Positions 26,868-36,457 of a stretch of 64,000 bases of DNA are shown piece by piece. The stretch's first letter is position 1. Each line of letters begins with the position of its first letter. A program made the translations under genes and the position numbers. The notes beneath the pieces were generated by a model. It saw only the letters and a list, made by a program, of their open reading frames with translations, was not told the DNA's origin and searched no databases. This DNA comes from Ardenticatenaceae bacterium (GTDB lineage Bacteria > Chloroflexota > Anaerolineae > Promineifilales > Promineifilaceae), in NCBI GenBank assembly GCA_011525915.1, contig WYBM01000063.1:28314-92313 (forward strand). Reading direction: 5' to 3'.

Positions 26868-26979
26868 GCAGTGGTCAGTAAGCAGTGGTCAGTAAGCAGT
26901 TCTTACGACACTGAACACTGACTCACTGAACACTGACCCACTGAACACTGACCCACTGAACACTGACCCACTGAACACC
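26855..26979 (+). repeat. Two adjacent tandem arrays between hemE and ferrochelatase
   Basis: The first array has three exact copies of a 14-bp unit, CAGTGGTCAGTAAG, at 26855, 26869 and 26883, plus a partial copy. The second has a 15-bp unit, ACTGAACACTGACCC, starting at 26910 with one variant and three exact copies, then a partial copy. The two units are roughly inverted with respect to each other (CAGTGGTCAGT versus ACTGAACACTGA), so the transcript could fold into a long imperfect hairpin. The hemE stop codon is inside the first unit. Confidence 0.85.
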
Positions 26980-26995
26980 AACTATCGGAGCATGA

Positions 26996-27949
26996 ATGAA
27001 CCAACCCCTTGGCGTACTCATTATGGCCTATGGTGGGCCGAACAATTTAGAAGAGATTCCGGGGTACCTGGCCGATATACGCCACGGCCGTGTCACCACC
27101 CCTGCCGTCCTCGAAGAAATTACCCATAACTACAGCCGCATCGGCGGTAAATCACCGCTGCTGGCCTTTACCACCGCCCAGGTGCAGGCCATTCAAGCCC
27201 AGATGGACCCCCAAAAATTTAAGGTGTACATGGGCATGCGCCACTGGGCACCCTGGATTGAAGATGCCATTCGAAACATGTTAGATGATGGCATCACCCA
27301 TGCTGTCAGCCTGGTGCTGGCTCCCCATTTCAGCAAATTGAGCATTGCCAAATACCAGGCCAAAATTCAGGCGGGCCTGGAAATGCATCGGGGACACATC
27401 GAATTTGTGCATATCAACAGTTACCACAATGTGCCTGGCCTTATTGAGCCGCTGGCTGCCCGCGTACAGGAAGGGCTGAACCAGTGGCCGGCAAACCAGC
27501 GGCATGAAGTTCATGTGGTCTTCAGCGCCCACAGCCTACCGGTGCGCATCATCAACATGGGTGATCCGTATGACAGCCAACTGCGTGAGACAGCGCAGTT
27601 GGTAGCCCAAAAAGCAGGGCTGCGTGACGAACAGTGGTCATGGAGTTACCAATCGGCCGGGCGCAGCCCCGAACCCTGGCTGGGGCCACAACTGCAAGAG
27701 TATATCCCCGAACTGGCCGAAAAAGGGATCAGGCACATTGTGTCTATTCCGGTGGGCTTTGTCTCCGACCATGTGGAGATTTTATATGACATTGACATTC
27801 AGGCGCAGGCGGTGGCCAGCGAATGTGGCGTGCGGTTGGTACGGCCGTCGGCCCTGAACAGTGATCCCGTCTTCATAAACCAGTTGGCAGAGCTGATTAT
27901 GCAAAAAGCAGACGAAGAGGGCTGGCTCAGGCTGGAACCTTCACCGTGA
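26996..27949 (+). CDS. hemH: Ferrochelatase, probably coproporphyrin ferrochelatase (CpfC)
   Basis: The protein has 317 residues. It inserts ferrous iron into a porphyrin. Motifs are GVLIMAYGGPNNLEEIPGYL at the start, YSRIGGKSPL, the catalytic His in FSAHSLPVRI (about 178), SYQSAGRSPEPWLGP and the Glu in FVSDHVEILYDID (about 259). The short monoderm-like length and the chdC/cgoX neighbours favour coproporphyrin III as the substrate. GGAG six bases before the ATG sets the start. No C-terminal 2Fe-2S extension is present. Confidence 0.93.
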   Translation: MNQPLGVLIMAYGGPNNLEEIPGYLADIRHGRVTTPAVLEEITHNYSRIGGKSPLLAFTTAQVQAIQAQMDPQKFKVYMGMRHWAPWIEDAIRNMLDDGITHAVSLVLAPHFSKLSIAKYQAKIQAGLEMHRGHIEFVHINSYHNVPGLIEPLAARVQEGLNQWPANQRHEVHVVFSAHSLPVRIINMGDPYDSQLRETAQLVAQKAGLRDEQWSWSYQSAGRSPEPWLGPQLQEYIPELAEKGIRHIVSIPVGFVSDHVEILYDIDIQAQAVASECGVRLVRPSALNSDPVFINQLAELIMQKADEEGWLRLEPSP

Positions 27950-27992
27950 TGCCGCTAATACGGCTGAAATGCCTGCTATTAAAGGAAAAGCT

Positions 27993-29282
<1,290 letters not shown>

Positions 29283-29291
29283 ACTAAGGGT

Positions 29292-29324
29292 GTGTCTGCA
29301 AACAAGTTACTGAGCGGCAGACAC
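29292..29324 (+). terminator. Hairpin after hemL
   Basis: GTGTCTGC (29292-29299) and GCAGACAC (29317-29324) can form an 8-bp stem 9 bp after the hemL stop. There is no T-run after it, so it may be a weak or Rho-assisted terminator, or only an mRNA 3' structure. Confidence 0.3.
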
Positions 29325-29426
29325 GCTGCAAGGTGCGCTATTGTCCAAAAATCGGGAATTCATCCTTAGACGGTGTCTAGCGCGTTGGAAAAACCGCCCA
29401 ACAGTTAACATAATCTCTTGTCTCGT

Positions 29427-30389
29427 ATGATAAACCAACCACCTGATTCAAACTTCCTCAGCTGTGAGTGGTCTGCAGAGATAAATGAGCCAATGGCAGG
29501 CACGGCCGTGACCGCGGCCGTTTGGCTGATGCTGGAATACACCGGGCCATGGGCAGCCAAAGCCACTGAAGATAATGAACTGCCTGATGAGGCAGCAGCA
29601 TGGTTGGGGGAGCAGGTAAAAACATACAACGGCCGTCTGCAGTTTATCCGCCAGTTTCGCCCTGCTCCTGATATTTTGACCTTTTTCATAGGCGTGAACC
29701 GGGAAACATCACCAAGATTATATGAGTTTCACCTGGGGGCTTATGAAGATTTATTAGAGTTAGATATAGCCGCGGTACTACATGGCGACCGCCGCTACGA
29801 ACCACATCGGGTAACAGGCCAACGGTACTTCATATGCACCAACGGCAAACGTGACCGCAGCTGTGGCCTGCATGGGGCCGCCCTCTACCGGGTGTTGGCC
29901 CAAAAAGCCGGCAGTTCTGTGTGGATGACCACGCATTTGGGGGGGCACCGCTTTGCGGCCACCTTGCTGGCACTGCCAGACGGCATCTGTTACGGTCGTG
30001 TACGCCCCCATGACGTGTCACAGATGCTGATGATGACATCACAGGGTAAGTTGTGGCCAGAAAAAGTGCGCGGCCGTACCTGTTACGGCTCTGTTGAGCA
30101 GGTGGCCGACCACGCCTTGCGGCAGGAAACGGGGCAGCTGCGCCAGGATGCATTTAAGTGGGTAGAAACTGTGATTATCGGAGACGGCCGTTGGCAAGTT
30201 CAATTCCGGGCCAAAGAGGGCCAACTATGGCAGTTGACGGTGGCTACCGCCGCTCCTGTAGAAACTTATGTAAACTCCGGCACATGGCAAAGCAAACCCA
30301 TAACCCATTATCATATTATTGACATCATCACAAACGTGCCCCAACATTTACCTTCTTCTGATAGACGGCCAGGGTCTTCTCCGGTATAA
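29427..30389 (+). CDS. Sucrase/ferredoxin-like (Suc/Fd-like, thioredoxin-fold) protein
   Basis: The protein has 320 residues from the ATG at 29427. The family motifs are FLSCEWSAEINEPMAGTA near the start, YFICTNGKRDRSCGLHG with its paired Cys (about residue 140-150) and TTHLGGHRFAATLLALPDGICYGRV. These belong to the sucrase/ferredoxin-like family, a thioredoxin-fold group thought to hold a 2Fe-2S cluster. The substrate is unknown. Its distance from hemL (about 145 bp) and the hairpin suggest a separate unit. The promoter -10 box of ssrA overlaps its final codons. Confidence 0.8.
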   Translation: MINQPPDSNFLSCEWSAEINEPMAGTAVTAAVWLMLEYTGPWAAKATEDNELPDEAAAWLGEQVKTYNGRLQFIRQFRPAPDILTFFIGVNRETSPRLYEFHLGAYEDLLELDIAAVLHGDRRYEPHRVTGQRYFICTNGKRDRSCGLHGAALYRVLAQKAGSSVWMTTHLGGHRFAATLLALPDGICYGRVRPHDVSQMLMMTSQGKLWPEKVRGRTCYGSVEQVADHALRQETGQLRQDAFKWVETVIIGDGRWQVQFRAKEGQLWQLTVATAAPVETYVNSGTWQSKPITHYHIIDIITNVPQHLPSSDRRPGSSPV

Positions 30390-30390
30390 T
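30385..30390 (+). promoter_or_regulatory. -10 element of the tmRNA gene
   Basis: A perfect TATAAT lies across the stop codon of the upstream gene, 22 bp before the mature 5' end of tmRNA. The -35 region (around 30362-30367) is poor. Placing the promoter in the end of the preceding gene means the two are transcribed independently. Confidence 0.5.
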
Positions 30391-30411
30391 AATCTTGTTC
30401 ATTAACAATTT

Positions 30412-30823
30412 GGGGATGATCGGTTTCGACGGGGAAGGTTGGTCCTGGACTGCAAGCCGAGCACGCTTTACATCTCGTAAAACTGGAAGCAAACCAATAA
30501 GTGCCAACACAAATGCACGCTACAGCGCTCTTCCGATGGCTGCTTAATTCAGTCATTATGAGTGCTTGATGGTTCCGTAAGGAACCCCGTCTGCCCTAGA
30601 CGCTCGTTGGCCGGATAGGTGCCAGGCGACATGAACGCCAACGTGCTTCTGCCAGATGCCGCTAAGGCAGATAAAGCGACTCTTTCGGGAGTCAGCGGCC
30701 TGCTAACGGCTGACCCAGTTGGTTGGGGCGCCCGATAGCTAAAGCGAAATAGACCAACTAAGCTTGTAGACGTTCAGCGGCCGAATTTTTCGGACGCGGG
30801 TTCGATTCCCGCCATCTCCACCT
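30412..30823 (+). ncRNA. ssrA: Transfer-messenger RNA (one-piece tmRNA)
   Basis: The 5' end GGGGATGATCGGTTTCGACG and the 3' end GGTTCGATTCCCGCCATCTCC are the two tRNA-like halves: GGGGATG pairs with CATCTCC to form the acceptor stem, with one G-U pair. CCA is not encoded. The resume codon is GCC at 30503, and the tag frame encodes ANTNARYSALPMAA, ending at TAA (30545-30547). The tag marks proteins from stalled ribosomes for proteolysis. The ending Met-Ala-Ala differs from the common Leu-Ala-Ala. Several pseudoknot-capable GC stems lie between the tag and the 3' half. Confidence 0.95.
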
Positions 30824-30830
30824 GAATAAA

Positions 30831-30862
30831 AGCCGGGCCTCAGTTAAGGCCCGGCTTTTTAT
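30831..30862 (+). terminator. Strong intrinsic terminator after ssrA (bidirectional)
   Basis: AGCCGGGCC (30831-30839), loop of 8, GGCCCGGCT (30848-30856) and then TTTTATTT. An A-run precedes the left arm, so it also works for the convergent minus-strand gene whose stop is at 30863. Confidence 0.9.
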
Positions 30863-32551
30863 TTACGGCGTCCAGGTGTCAAACGGAATGTTATCGCCAG
30901 TTGCCGTCGCCAAAATCGCGGTATTTCCGGCCAGATTGCCGCTGGTGATGTTCCAGATATTGCTTGTACCCAGGGCCATGATAAACGCCGTATTGTTAAG
31001 CCACTGCGCATCCATCAGGCCCACCGGAACCAATACCTCTACCGGCGCTGCGCCGGGCCGGCCAACGCCAATAAATGTATCATCTGCTTCCCCGGCGTAA
31101 AGCAGGTGGGTATTATCTGGGCTCCAACCAAAGACGCGTAAATTTTGGCCGGAGCGGTAAGCCTGCGGCGCTGCGCCATTGCTGTCCGCCATGACCACAG
31201 TATTGATGTTGGAACCATCAGGAATAAAGCGAAGGTAACCCAACCGGCTACCGTCTGAGGTCCACTGCACTGGGCTAAACAGAATGTTGCCAGCGACATT
31301 GCCACTGACAAAAGCATTGCCGTTTTGAATGCGGTAAAGGCTGGCGCTGGCGGTAAGCTGCCAGGGATCCTGACTAGACACGGCCGCCACGGCCGTGTTG
31401 CCATTTGCCAACCACTGGACCACCGGCGCATACGCATATTCGCTGGCCGTGTTGACACGCGCAAAGTTCAATACCGTTTGCCGGTTTGTGCCATCTATAC
31501 TGACCTGCACCACGCTCTCTGGCAGGCCAAAGATAACCCGCGCCCCATCTGGCGAGATGTTAAAGGTATCGCCGCCGCTGCCGGCAGGAAAGCGCTCTTG
31601 CCGGGCGCCATTTAAGGATACCGTCCATAAATCGGCTTGCGGCGCAGCTCCGGGGCCTACCTTGTTAACCACGTAGGTGCTAAAGGCCAGCGTCTGGCTG
31701 TCTGGCAGCCATTGCATCTGGTCAATAAGCACGGCTACATCGGTAGAACCACTGGCATTGGGGAGGCTAACCGAAGCCACCAGAATATCCCCGCCATCAC
31801 CATCGGTGTTAAAGTAGCCCAAGATGTTGGCTTCACTGCTGCCACCTAAAAAAGCCACCTTTTTACCGTCCGGGGAAATAAGCAGGCGGCTAATGTTCGT
31901 TTGGGTGGCAAGCTGCCGCGGCGCGCCTGCCGTGGGTGGGCTGACGTTTACATTAACGGGAATCACCCAGAGGCCGGTATTGTCTGCATAGGCCACCAGC
32001 CCGGTGGCTGTGGACGAGCTGGTACTGGTGCTGGTATCGGCCACGGGCGGCGCTGTGGGTGTGGGCGGTGGGGTAGGTGATGGCGGCACAGGCGCCGTCG
32101 GGACGCCATCCGCATTGGCAGCCTGACCATATTGTGAGCCGCCAGACACCCAACAGTCACTGCCGCTAAGTGCTGCCGGGCATTGAATCTTCCACCAACC
32201 ACTGGCCGGGTCTACACCCAGAATGGGGGCACTTTCGCCTTGTAATAAAAAGCCAACACGATCATACTGCACACCCGGACCGGTACGTACATTCAGGTCT
32301 ACCAGCACGGTGATGTAAGGGCCTTGCAGCGGCGGCACGGCCGTGGCCTGGGCCACCTCTGTACCGCCGGGCACTGTGACCGTGGGCGCCGCGCCTTCTA
32401 CCGTGGGTTCGCCGCCCGGCGATAGGGTAGCCACAAATGTGGGCGGAGGCAGTTCCAATTCCGGCTCTACATTACCGCCAAAAGCATTGCAGGCCAACGA
32501 GATCAGCATGAAGAGGCCAAGTAAGCATAAGATAGGACGTTGTTGCATCAT
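30863..32551 (-). CDS. Lipoprotein with SH3 domain and TolB-like WD40 propeller
   Basis: The protein has 562 residues. The signal peptide ends in lipobox SLAC (about residue 21). After a Pro/Thr-rich linker, an SH3b domain is seen at about residues 78-140 (VDLNVRTGPGVQYDRVG to GSDCWV). Another Ser/Thr/Pro linker leads to a propeller of about 370 residues with repeated TolB-type turns such as LLISPDGKKVAFLGG, FNISPDGARVIFG and FGWSPDNTHLLYAG. It is an outside-facing protein, likely for cell-wall or glycan binding. The TolB-like part alone does not mean a Tol-Pal system. A start at 32548 is equally possible. Confidence 0.8.
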   Translation of the reverse strand: MMQQRPILCLLGLFMLISLACNAFGGNVEPELELPPPTFVATLSPGGEPTVEGAAPTVTVPGGTEVAQATAVPPLQGPYITVLVDLNVRTGPGVQYDRVGFLLQGESAPILGVDPASGWWKIQCPAALSGSDCWVSGGSQYGQAANADGVPTAPVPPSPTPPPTPTAPPVADTSTSTSSSTATGLVAYADNTGLWVIPVNVNVSPPTAGAPRQLATQTNISRLLISPDGKKVAFLGGSSEANILGYFNTDGDGGDILVASVSLPNASGSTDVAVLIDQMQWLPDSQTLAFSTYVVNKVGPGAAPQADLWTVSLNGARQERFPAGSGGDTFNISPDGARVIFGLPESVVQVSIDGTNRQTVLNFARVNTASEYAYAPVVQWLANGNTAVAAVSSQDPWQLTASASLYRIQNGNAFVSGNVAGNILFSPVQWTSDGSRLGYLRFIPDGSNINTVVMADSNGAAPQAYRSGQNLRVFGWSPDNTHLLYAGEADDTFIGVGRPGAAPVEVLVPVGLMDAQWLNNTAFIMALGTSNIWNITSGNLAGNTAILATATGDNIPFDTWTP

Positions 32552-32745
32552 GTACTATTCTCCGTATGAGTTCTGAGCATCGGTTAGTGGCATCGATAAA
32601 AGTCGCCACATCTGCTCATCAACAACAGATGCCCACCAACGAAATTCGCAGTAGTTGGGCAATCGGTTTAGAATAGATTACACCAAATGATGGCTGGATG
32701 CCGCACGAAAAATACGCGCCAATCCTACATATTACGCGCAATTCA

Positions 32746-32805
32746 TGCCTGGCACACCTTAGGCCACTGTGGAAATCAAAAATCTTTAAGGGCGTGCCTG
32801 GCACG
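32746..32805 (+). promoter_or_regulatory. Pair of TGCCTGGCA palindromes before the UbiD gene
   Basis: The 9-bp palindrome TGCCTGGCA occurs at 32746-32754 and again at 32795-32803, 49 bp apart. The second copy extends to CGTGCC-T-GGCACG (32793-32805) and ends 13 bp before the ATG at 32819. The spacing of nearly five helical turns would suit a looping repressor. No matching regulator gene is adjacent. Confidence 0.35.
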
Positions 32806-32818
32806 TCGGGGTCAACCA

Positions 32819-34150
32819 ATGAGTTTAAGAGAGTTTATTCAACAGGCTACTGAAACTGGCGACCTGGTTACGATTGATAAACCGGTAGATACCACTTTTG
32901 AACTGGCCAACGTGGCCCACGCCCTGGAAGGGCGACCGGTGTTGTTTAACCACATCAAAGGCCACCCTGGCTGGCGGGTTATTGCCGGACCATGTGCGGA
33001 TCGCCGCTTTTTTTGCATGGACTTGGGGGTGGAAATGGCCGATTTATTGGGTCACCTGGCCCAGGCCACCGAAAACCCTACTGCACCAGAGATGGTGACG
33101 GACGCTCCTTGCCAGGAGGTGATAGTAGAGCAGTTTGATTTGCGAGACCTGCCGATTTTGCTGCATTTACCGGCGGATGCCGGGCGTTATATTGCCAGTA
33201 ATGTGGTCATTGTGAATGATCCGGAGTACGGCCGTAACATGTGCTACCACCGCCTGCTTTTGCTGGACGGCCGTCACTTTGCCGCCCGTATCATTGAAAA
33301 CCGGGGCACGTACAACGCCCTGCAAAAGGTCGATGGTGATTTGCCCATCGCCATCTGTATTGGTGTTTCCCAGGCGGTACATCTGGCGGCCTCCATGGGA
33401 CCACCGCCAGAGGTGGATGAGTTGGCGGTGGCCAATGCGTTAACCCCCACGCCCCTGGTAAAGTGCCTGACCAATGACCTGGCTGTACCCGCCCACGCCG
33501 AAATTGTGCTGGAAGGGCGCATTACGCGGCGTACCGCCAGCGAGGGGCCGTTTATGGATTTGACAGAGACGATGGACATTGTACGCCACCAGCCCGTGAT
33601 TGAGATTGACCTGATCACCCATCGCCGCGACCCCATTTTCCATGCATTGCTGCCGGGTGGTCTAGAACACAAAATTCTGATGGGCATGCCTAAAGAACCC
33701 ACCATTTTTAACGAGGTAAACAAAGTGGCAAGGTGCACGGGGGTAGTCATTACCTCTGGTGGCACTTCCTGGCTGCACGCCGTGGTCCAGATTGACAAAC
33801 AAGCAGAGGCTGATGGGACACAGGCCATTCAGGCCGCCTTTAAGGGGCACGGTTCGCTCAAACATGTCTGGGTTGTGGACACTGATGTGGATATTTACGA
33901 CCCGGCCCAGGTGGAGTGGGCCATGGCTACCCGTTTCCAGGCCAACAAAGACTTGATCATTTTTGAGAACCAGACTGGCAGTTCGCTGGACCCCTCCGGC
34001 ATTCATCTGCCGGGGCAGAAAAGCCGCACAGCCAAGGCCGGGTTTGACTGTACCATTCCCTGGGGTGCGGAGAAAAGCAAATATTTACGGGGCGAGTACG
34101 GCCGTGTTGATTTGCGTGCGTATGGCCTGGATCAAGCGAGCCATGCCTAA
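32819..34150 (+). CDS. UbiD-family prenylated-FMN decarboxylase
   Basis: The protein has 443 residues from the ATG at 32819; the ORF is open further upstream, but that part is Cys/Arg-rich with no family match. UbiD enzymes decarboxylate unsaturated acids using prenylated FMN made by UbiX. Visible family features are LREFIQQATETGDLVTIDKPVD, NRGTYNALQKVDGDLPIAICIG, the catalytic-region SEGPFMDLTETMDI (Glu near residue 241) and the C-terminal TIPWGAEKSKYLRGEY. The substrate cannot be read from sequence. An aconitase X gene in the same run raises the possibility that it acts on anhydromevalonate phosphate. Members acting on 4-hydroxybenzoates or other aromatic acids are the alternative. Confidence 0.88.
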   Translation: MSLREFIQQATETGDLVTIDKPVDTTFELANVAHALEGRPVLFNHIKGHPGWRVIAGPCADRRFFCMDLGVEMADLLGHLAQATENPTAPEMVTDAPCQEVIVEQFDLRDLPILLHLPADAGRYIASNVVIVNDPEYGRNMCYHRLLLLDGRHFAARIIENRGTYNALQKVDGDLPIAICIGVSQAVHLAASMGPPPEVDELAVANALTPTPLVKCLTNDLAVPAHAEIVLEGRITRRTASEGPFMDLTETMDIVRHQPVIEIDLITHRRDPIFHALLPGGLEHKILMGMPKEPTIFNEVNKVARCTGVVITSGGTSWLHAVVQIDKQAEADGTQAIQAAFKGHGSLKHVWVVDTDVDIYDPAQVEWAMATRFQANKDLIIFENQTGSSLDPSGIHLPGQKSRTAKAGFDCTIPWGAEKSKYLRGEYGRVDLRAYGLDQASHA

Positions 34151-34231
34151 GATTCGAAAACTTTGGCGCTTTCCCCTATAATGCACACGGCCGTGATTAA
34201 CAGGAGAGATCTGTAAAATTTACTTAAACTG

Positions 34232-35902
34232 ATGAATGAATTACATTTCCTTAGATTAGCCGAAGAAGGTGGTTTGTTGCAGCAAGAGTTAGGGCTGGTG
34301 GTGCTGTTGTTTATCGCCGCCCTGGTGGCAATTGTGGTGCGCCAATTCCAGCGCATCCCCTACACCACAGCCCTGGTGCTTGTAGGCCTGGTGCTGACTT
34401 TGTTCCCTAACTTCCTGCAATTTGACGTTGGTTCTGACTTTATCCTGGCCATCCTGGTGCCACCCCTGCTTTTTGAAGCCACCCTACAAATTCCCTGGAA
34501 GAAGCTTAAATCAGATTTAGGCCTCATCCTGCTGCTGGCTGTTGGCGGGACGTTCCTGGGCACGTTGATGGTCGGGGGCGTGGTGATGCAGACGTTACGT
34601 ATTCCCGTCGCTGCGGCCCTGGCCTTTGGCGCTCTTATCTCGGCCACTGACCCTGTGTCTGTCATCTCTTTTTTCCGCAGCCTGGGCGTTGGCAAGCGGT
34701 TAAGCCTGCTGGTAGAAGGGGAAAGTCTTTTTAATGACGGCGTGGCCATTGTGCTGTTTAACCTGGCGCTGCTTATGGGGACATTGGGCACAGGCTCTTT
34801 GGGTCCTGGCCTGGCCATTCAGGAATTTATTGTTGTATCGGCGGGGGGGCTGGTGGTGGGGCTGGTTTTGGGGTATGTGGTTTCTGCACTCATTCTAAAA
34901 AATGTAGATGACCACCTGATCGAGACGACAACAACCGTAGCCCTGGCTTTTGGTTCCTATGTCATTGCTGAATCATTTGGTAAGTTTATCGGCATTTCTG
35001 AGCTGCATTTTAGCGGTATTTTAGCCGTGGTGGCGGCCGGGCTGATGGTGGGCAATATTGGCATGCAAAACACGTCACCCAACACCCGGTTAACGTTAGA
35101 AAGCTTTTGGGAATTTTCCGCCTACCTGGTGAATTCGGTGGTGTTCCTGGTGATTGGTCTGGAGATTGAACTGCCCCAACTGCTGGGGTTTTTGCTGCCG
35201 ATTCTGGTAGCGGTTTTAGCGGTTTTAGCCAGCCGGGCAATTGTCATTTACCTGATGTCCGCTCTGGTGAACTGGCGGGCTCCGCGGCGCAGTGTGCCTA
35301 TACCCTACCAACACATTATGTTTTGGGGCGGGCTAAGAGGGGCTATCAGCCTGGCCCTGGCATTGTCACTAGACGGCAGCATCTTTGGCACAGACCTGGC
35401 GCTGGAGCTGCGGGTGATGACCTTTGGCGTGGTGTTGTTTACGCTGCTGGTCCAGGGTACAACGATGGAACGGCTGATCACCCGGCTGGGGTTGGCCAAC
35501 AAGCCAGCACAGCGGTTGGAACTGCAGCGGCGGCAGGCACGGCTGTATGCTAAACGTGCCGGGCAGAACGAGTTAGACCGGTTACGCGCGGATGGTATTT
35601 TGTACCGGGACATCTGGGAAGCCATGCATGAGGTTTATGATGAATCGATTGACCGCGCACAAACAGCGCTGCAAGAACACCTGATGACCTTTCCAGAATT
35701 GGAACAAGAGCTATTTTTACAGGCTCGCGCCGACGTATTAAAGGCCGAACGCAGCGCTATTGGCGACGCCTGGCGGCGCGGCCTTATATCACAAGAGATA
35801 TACGAAGAGTTGATTGAAGAAGTCAACAATCGGCTGGCAGCTGTAGAAATGATTCAAGAGAATCGGGGATTGGACGGTAGTAAACACGCATCGGGGGCTT
35901 AA
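34232..35902 (+). CDS. CPA1-family Na+(K+)/H+ antiporter
   Basis: The protein has 556 residues. About 12 transmembrane helices fill residues 15-415, and a cytoplasmic tail of about 140 residues follows, rich in Arg and Glu. The CPA1 signatures are LVPPLLFEATL, ALISATDPVSVISFF and LVEGESLFNDGVAIVLF, with the conserved Asp pair of the ion site in FNDG and ATDP. It exchanges protons for Na+ or K+ across the inner membrane. Its neighbours (Usp, MscS, a CPA2 antiporter) point to ion and osmotic stress. Confidence 0.9.
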   Translation: MNELHFLRLAEEGGLLQQELGLVVLLFIAALVAIVVRQFQRIPYTTALVLVGLVLTLFPNFLQFDVGSDFILAILVPPLLFEATLQIPWKKLKSDLGLILLLAVGGTFLGTLMVGGVVMQTLRIPVAAALAFGALISATDPVSVISFFRSLGVGKRLSLLVEGESLFNDGVAIVLFNLALLMGTLGTGSLGPGLAIQEFIVVSAGGLVVGLVLGYVVSALILKNVDDHLIETTTTVALAFGSYVIAESFGKFIGISELHFSGILAVVAAGLMVGNIGMQNTSPNTRLTLESFWEFSAYLVNSVVFLVIGLEIELPQLLGFLLPILVAVLAVLASRAIVIYLMSALVNWRAPRRSVPIPYQHIMFWGGLRGAISLALALSLDGSIFGTDLALELRVMTFGVVLFTLLVQGTTMERLITRLGLANKPAQRLELQRRQARLYAKRAGQNELDRLRADGILYRDIWEAMHEVYDESIDRAQTALQEHLMTFPELEQELFLQARADVLKAERSAIGDAWRRGLISQEIYEELIEEVNNRLAAVEMIQENRGLDGSKHASGA

Positions 35903-35936
35903 CCGATGAGCGTTTACCGTTGACGGGTGACGAACT

Positions 35937-36380
35937 ATGAGTGGTATTGTATGTGCTACACGCGGCGGGGAAGGGAGCCGGGCCGTACAGGAAGCAGCTA
36001 TTCAACGGGCAAAGGCCGAGGCCCGGCCGCTGATCTTCCTCTACGTGGCTGATACCCACAGCCTGGACAAAGATGTCGTCAAGGAGTTGCAAACGGCCGT
36101 GCTGGCCGAACTCACCTGGATGGGCGAAACACTCTTGCGCATGGCCCAACGCCGGGCTGACGCGGCCCAATTACCCAGCGAGGTGCGCATTCGCCAGGGC
36201 CATGTGCGCCAGGAAATCGGCCGCTTCCTGATGGAAAATGACGTCAGCCTGCTGATGCTGGGGGCGCCGCGCGGCACCACCGCCAACGTTTTTGGCGATG
36301 ACGCCATTGAGCAATTTGCCGAAACTATTCAGAAAGAGACCCACATTCCCGTAAACATTGTGCGTCCTGATCAGTCGTGA
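35937..36380 (+). CDS. Universal stress protein (UspA family)
   Basis: The protein has 147 residues with the alternating beta-alpha Usp fold, starting IVCATRGGEGSRAVQEAAIQRAK and RPLIFLYVAD. The ATP-binding tail usually reads GxxGx9G(S/T); here it is LGAPRGTTANVFGDDAIEQ, so nucleotide binding is uncertain. It lies 34 bp after the CPA1 antiporter. Usp domains often regulate such transporters, so a partnership with one of the antiporters is plausible but unproven. Confidence 0.85.
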   Translation: MSGIVCATRGGEGSRAVQEAAIQRAKAEARPLIFLYVADTHSLDKDVVKELQTAVLAELTWMGETLLRMAQRRADAAQLPSEVRIRQGHVRQEIGRFLMENDVSLLMLGAPRGTTANVFGDDAIEQFAETIQKETHIPVNIVRPDQS

Positions 36381-36457
36381 GGTAAACTGGATCGAATAAA
36401 ATGGCAGCAGGCGGCAAGCAACCGGGATAGTTGCCTCTTGATGCCCATCATGGACAC

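Noticed and set aside
26855..26979. Tandem arrays considered as a CRISPR
   Set aside because: Units are 14-15 bp and directly adjacent, with no spacers and no cas genes nearby.
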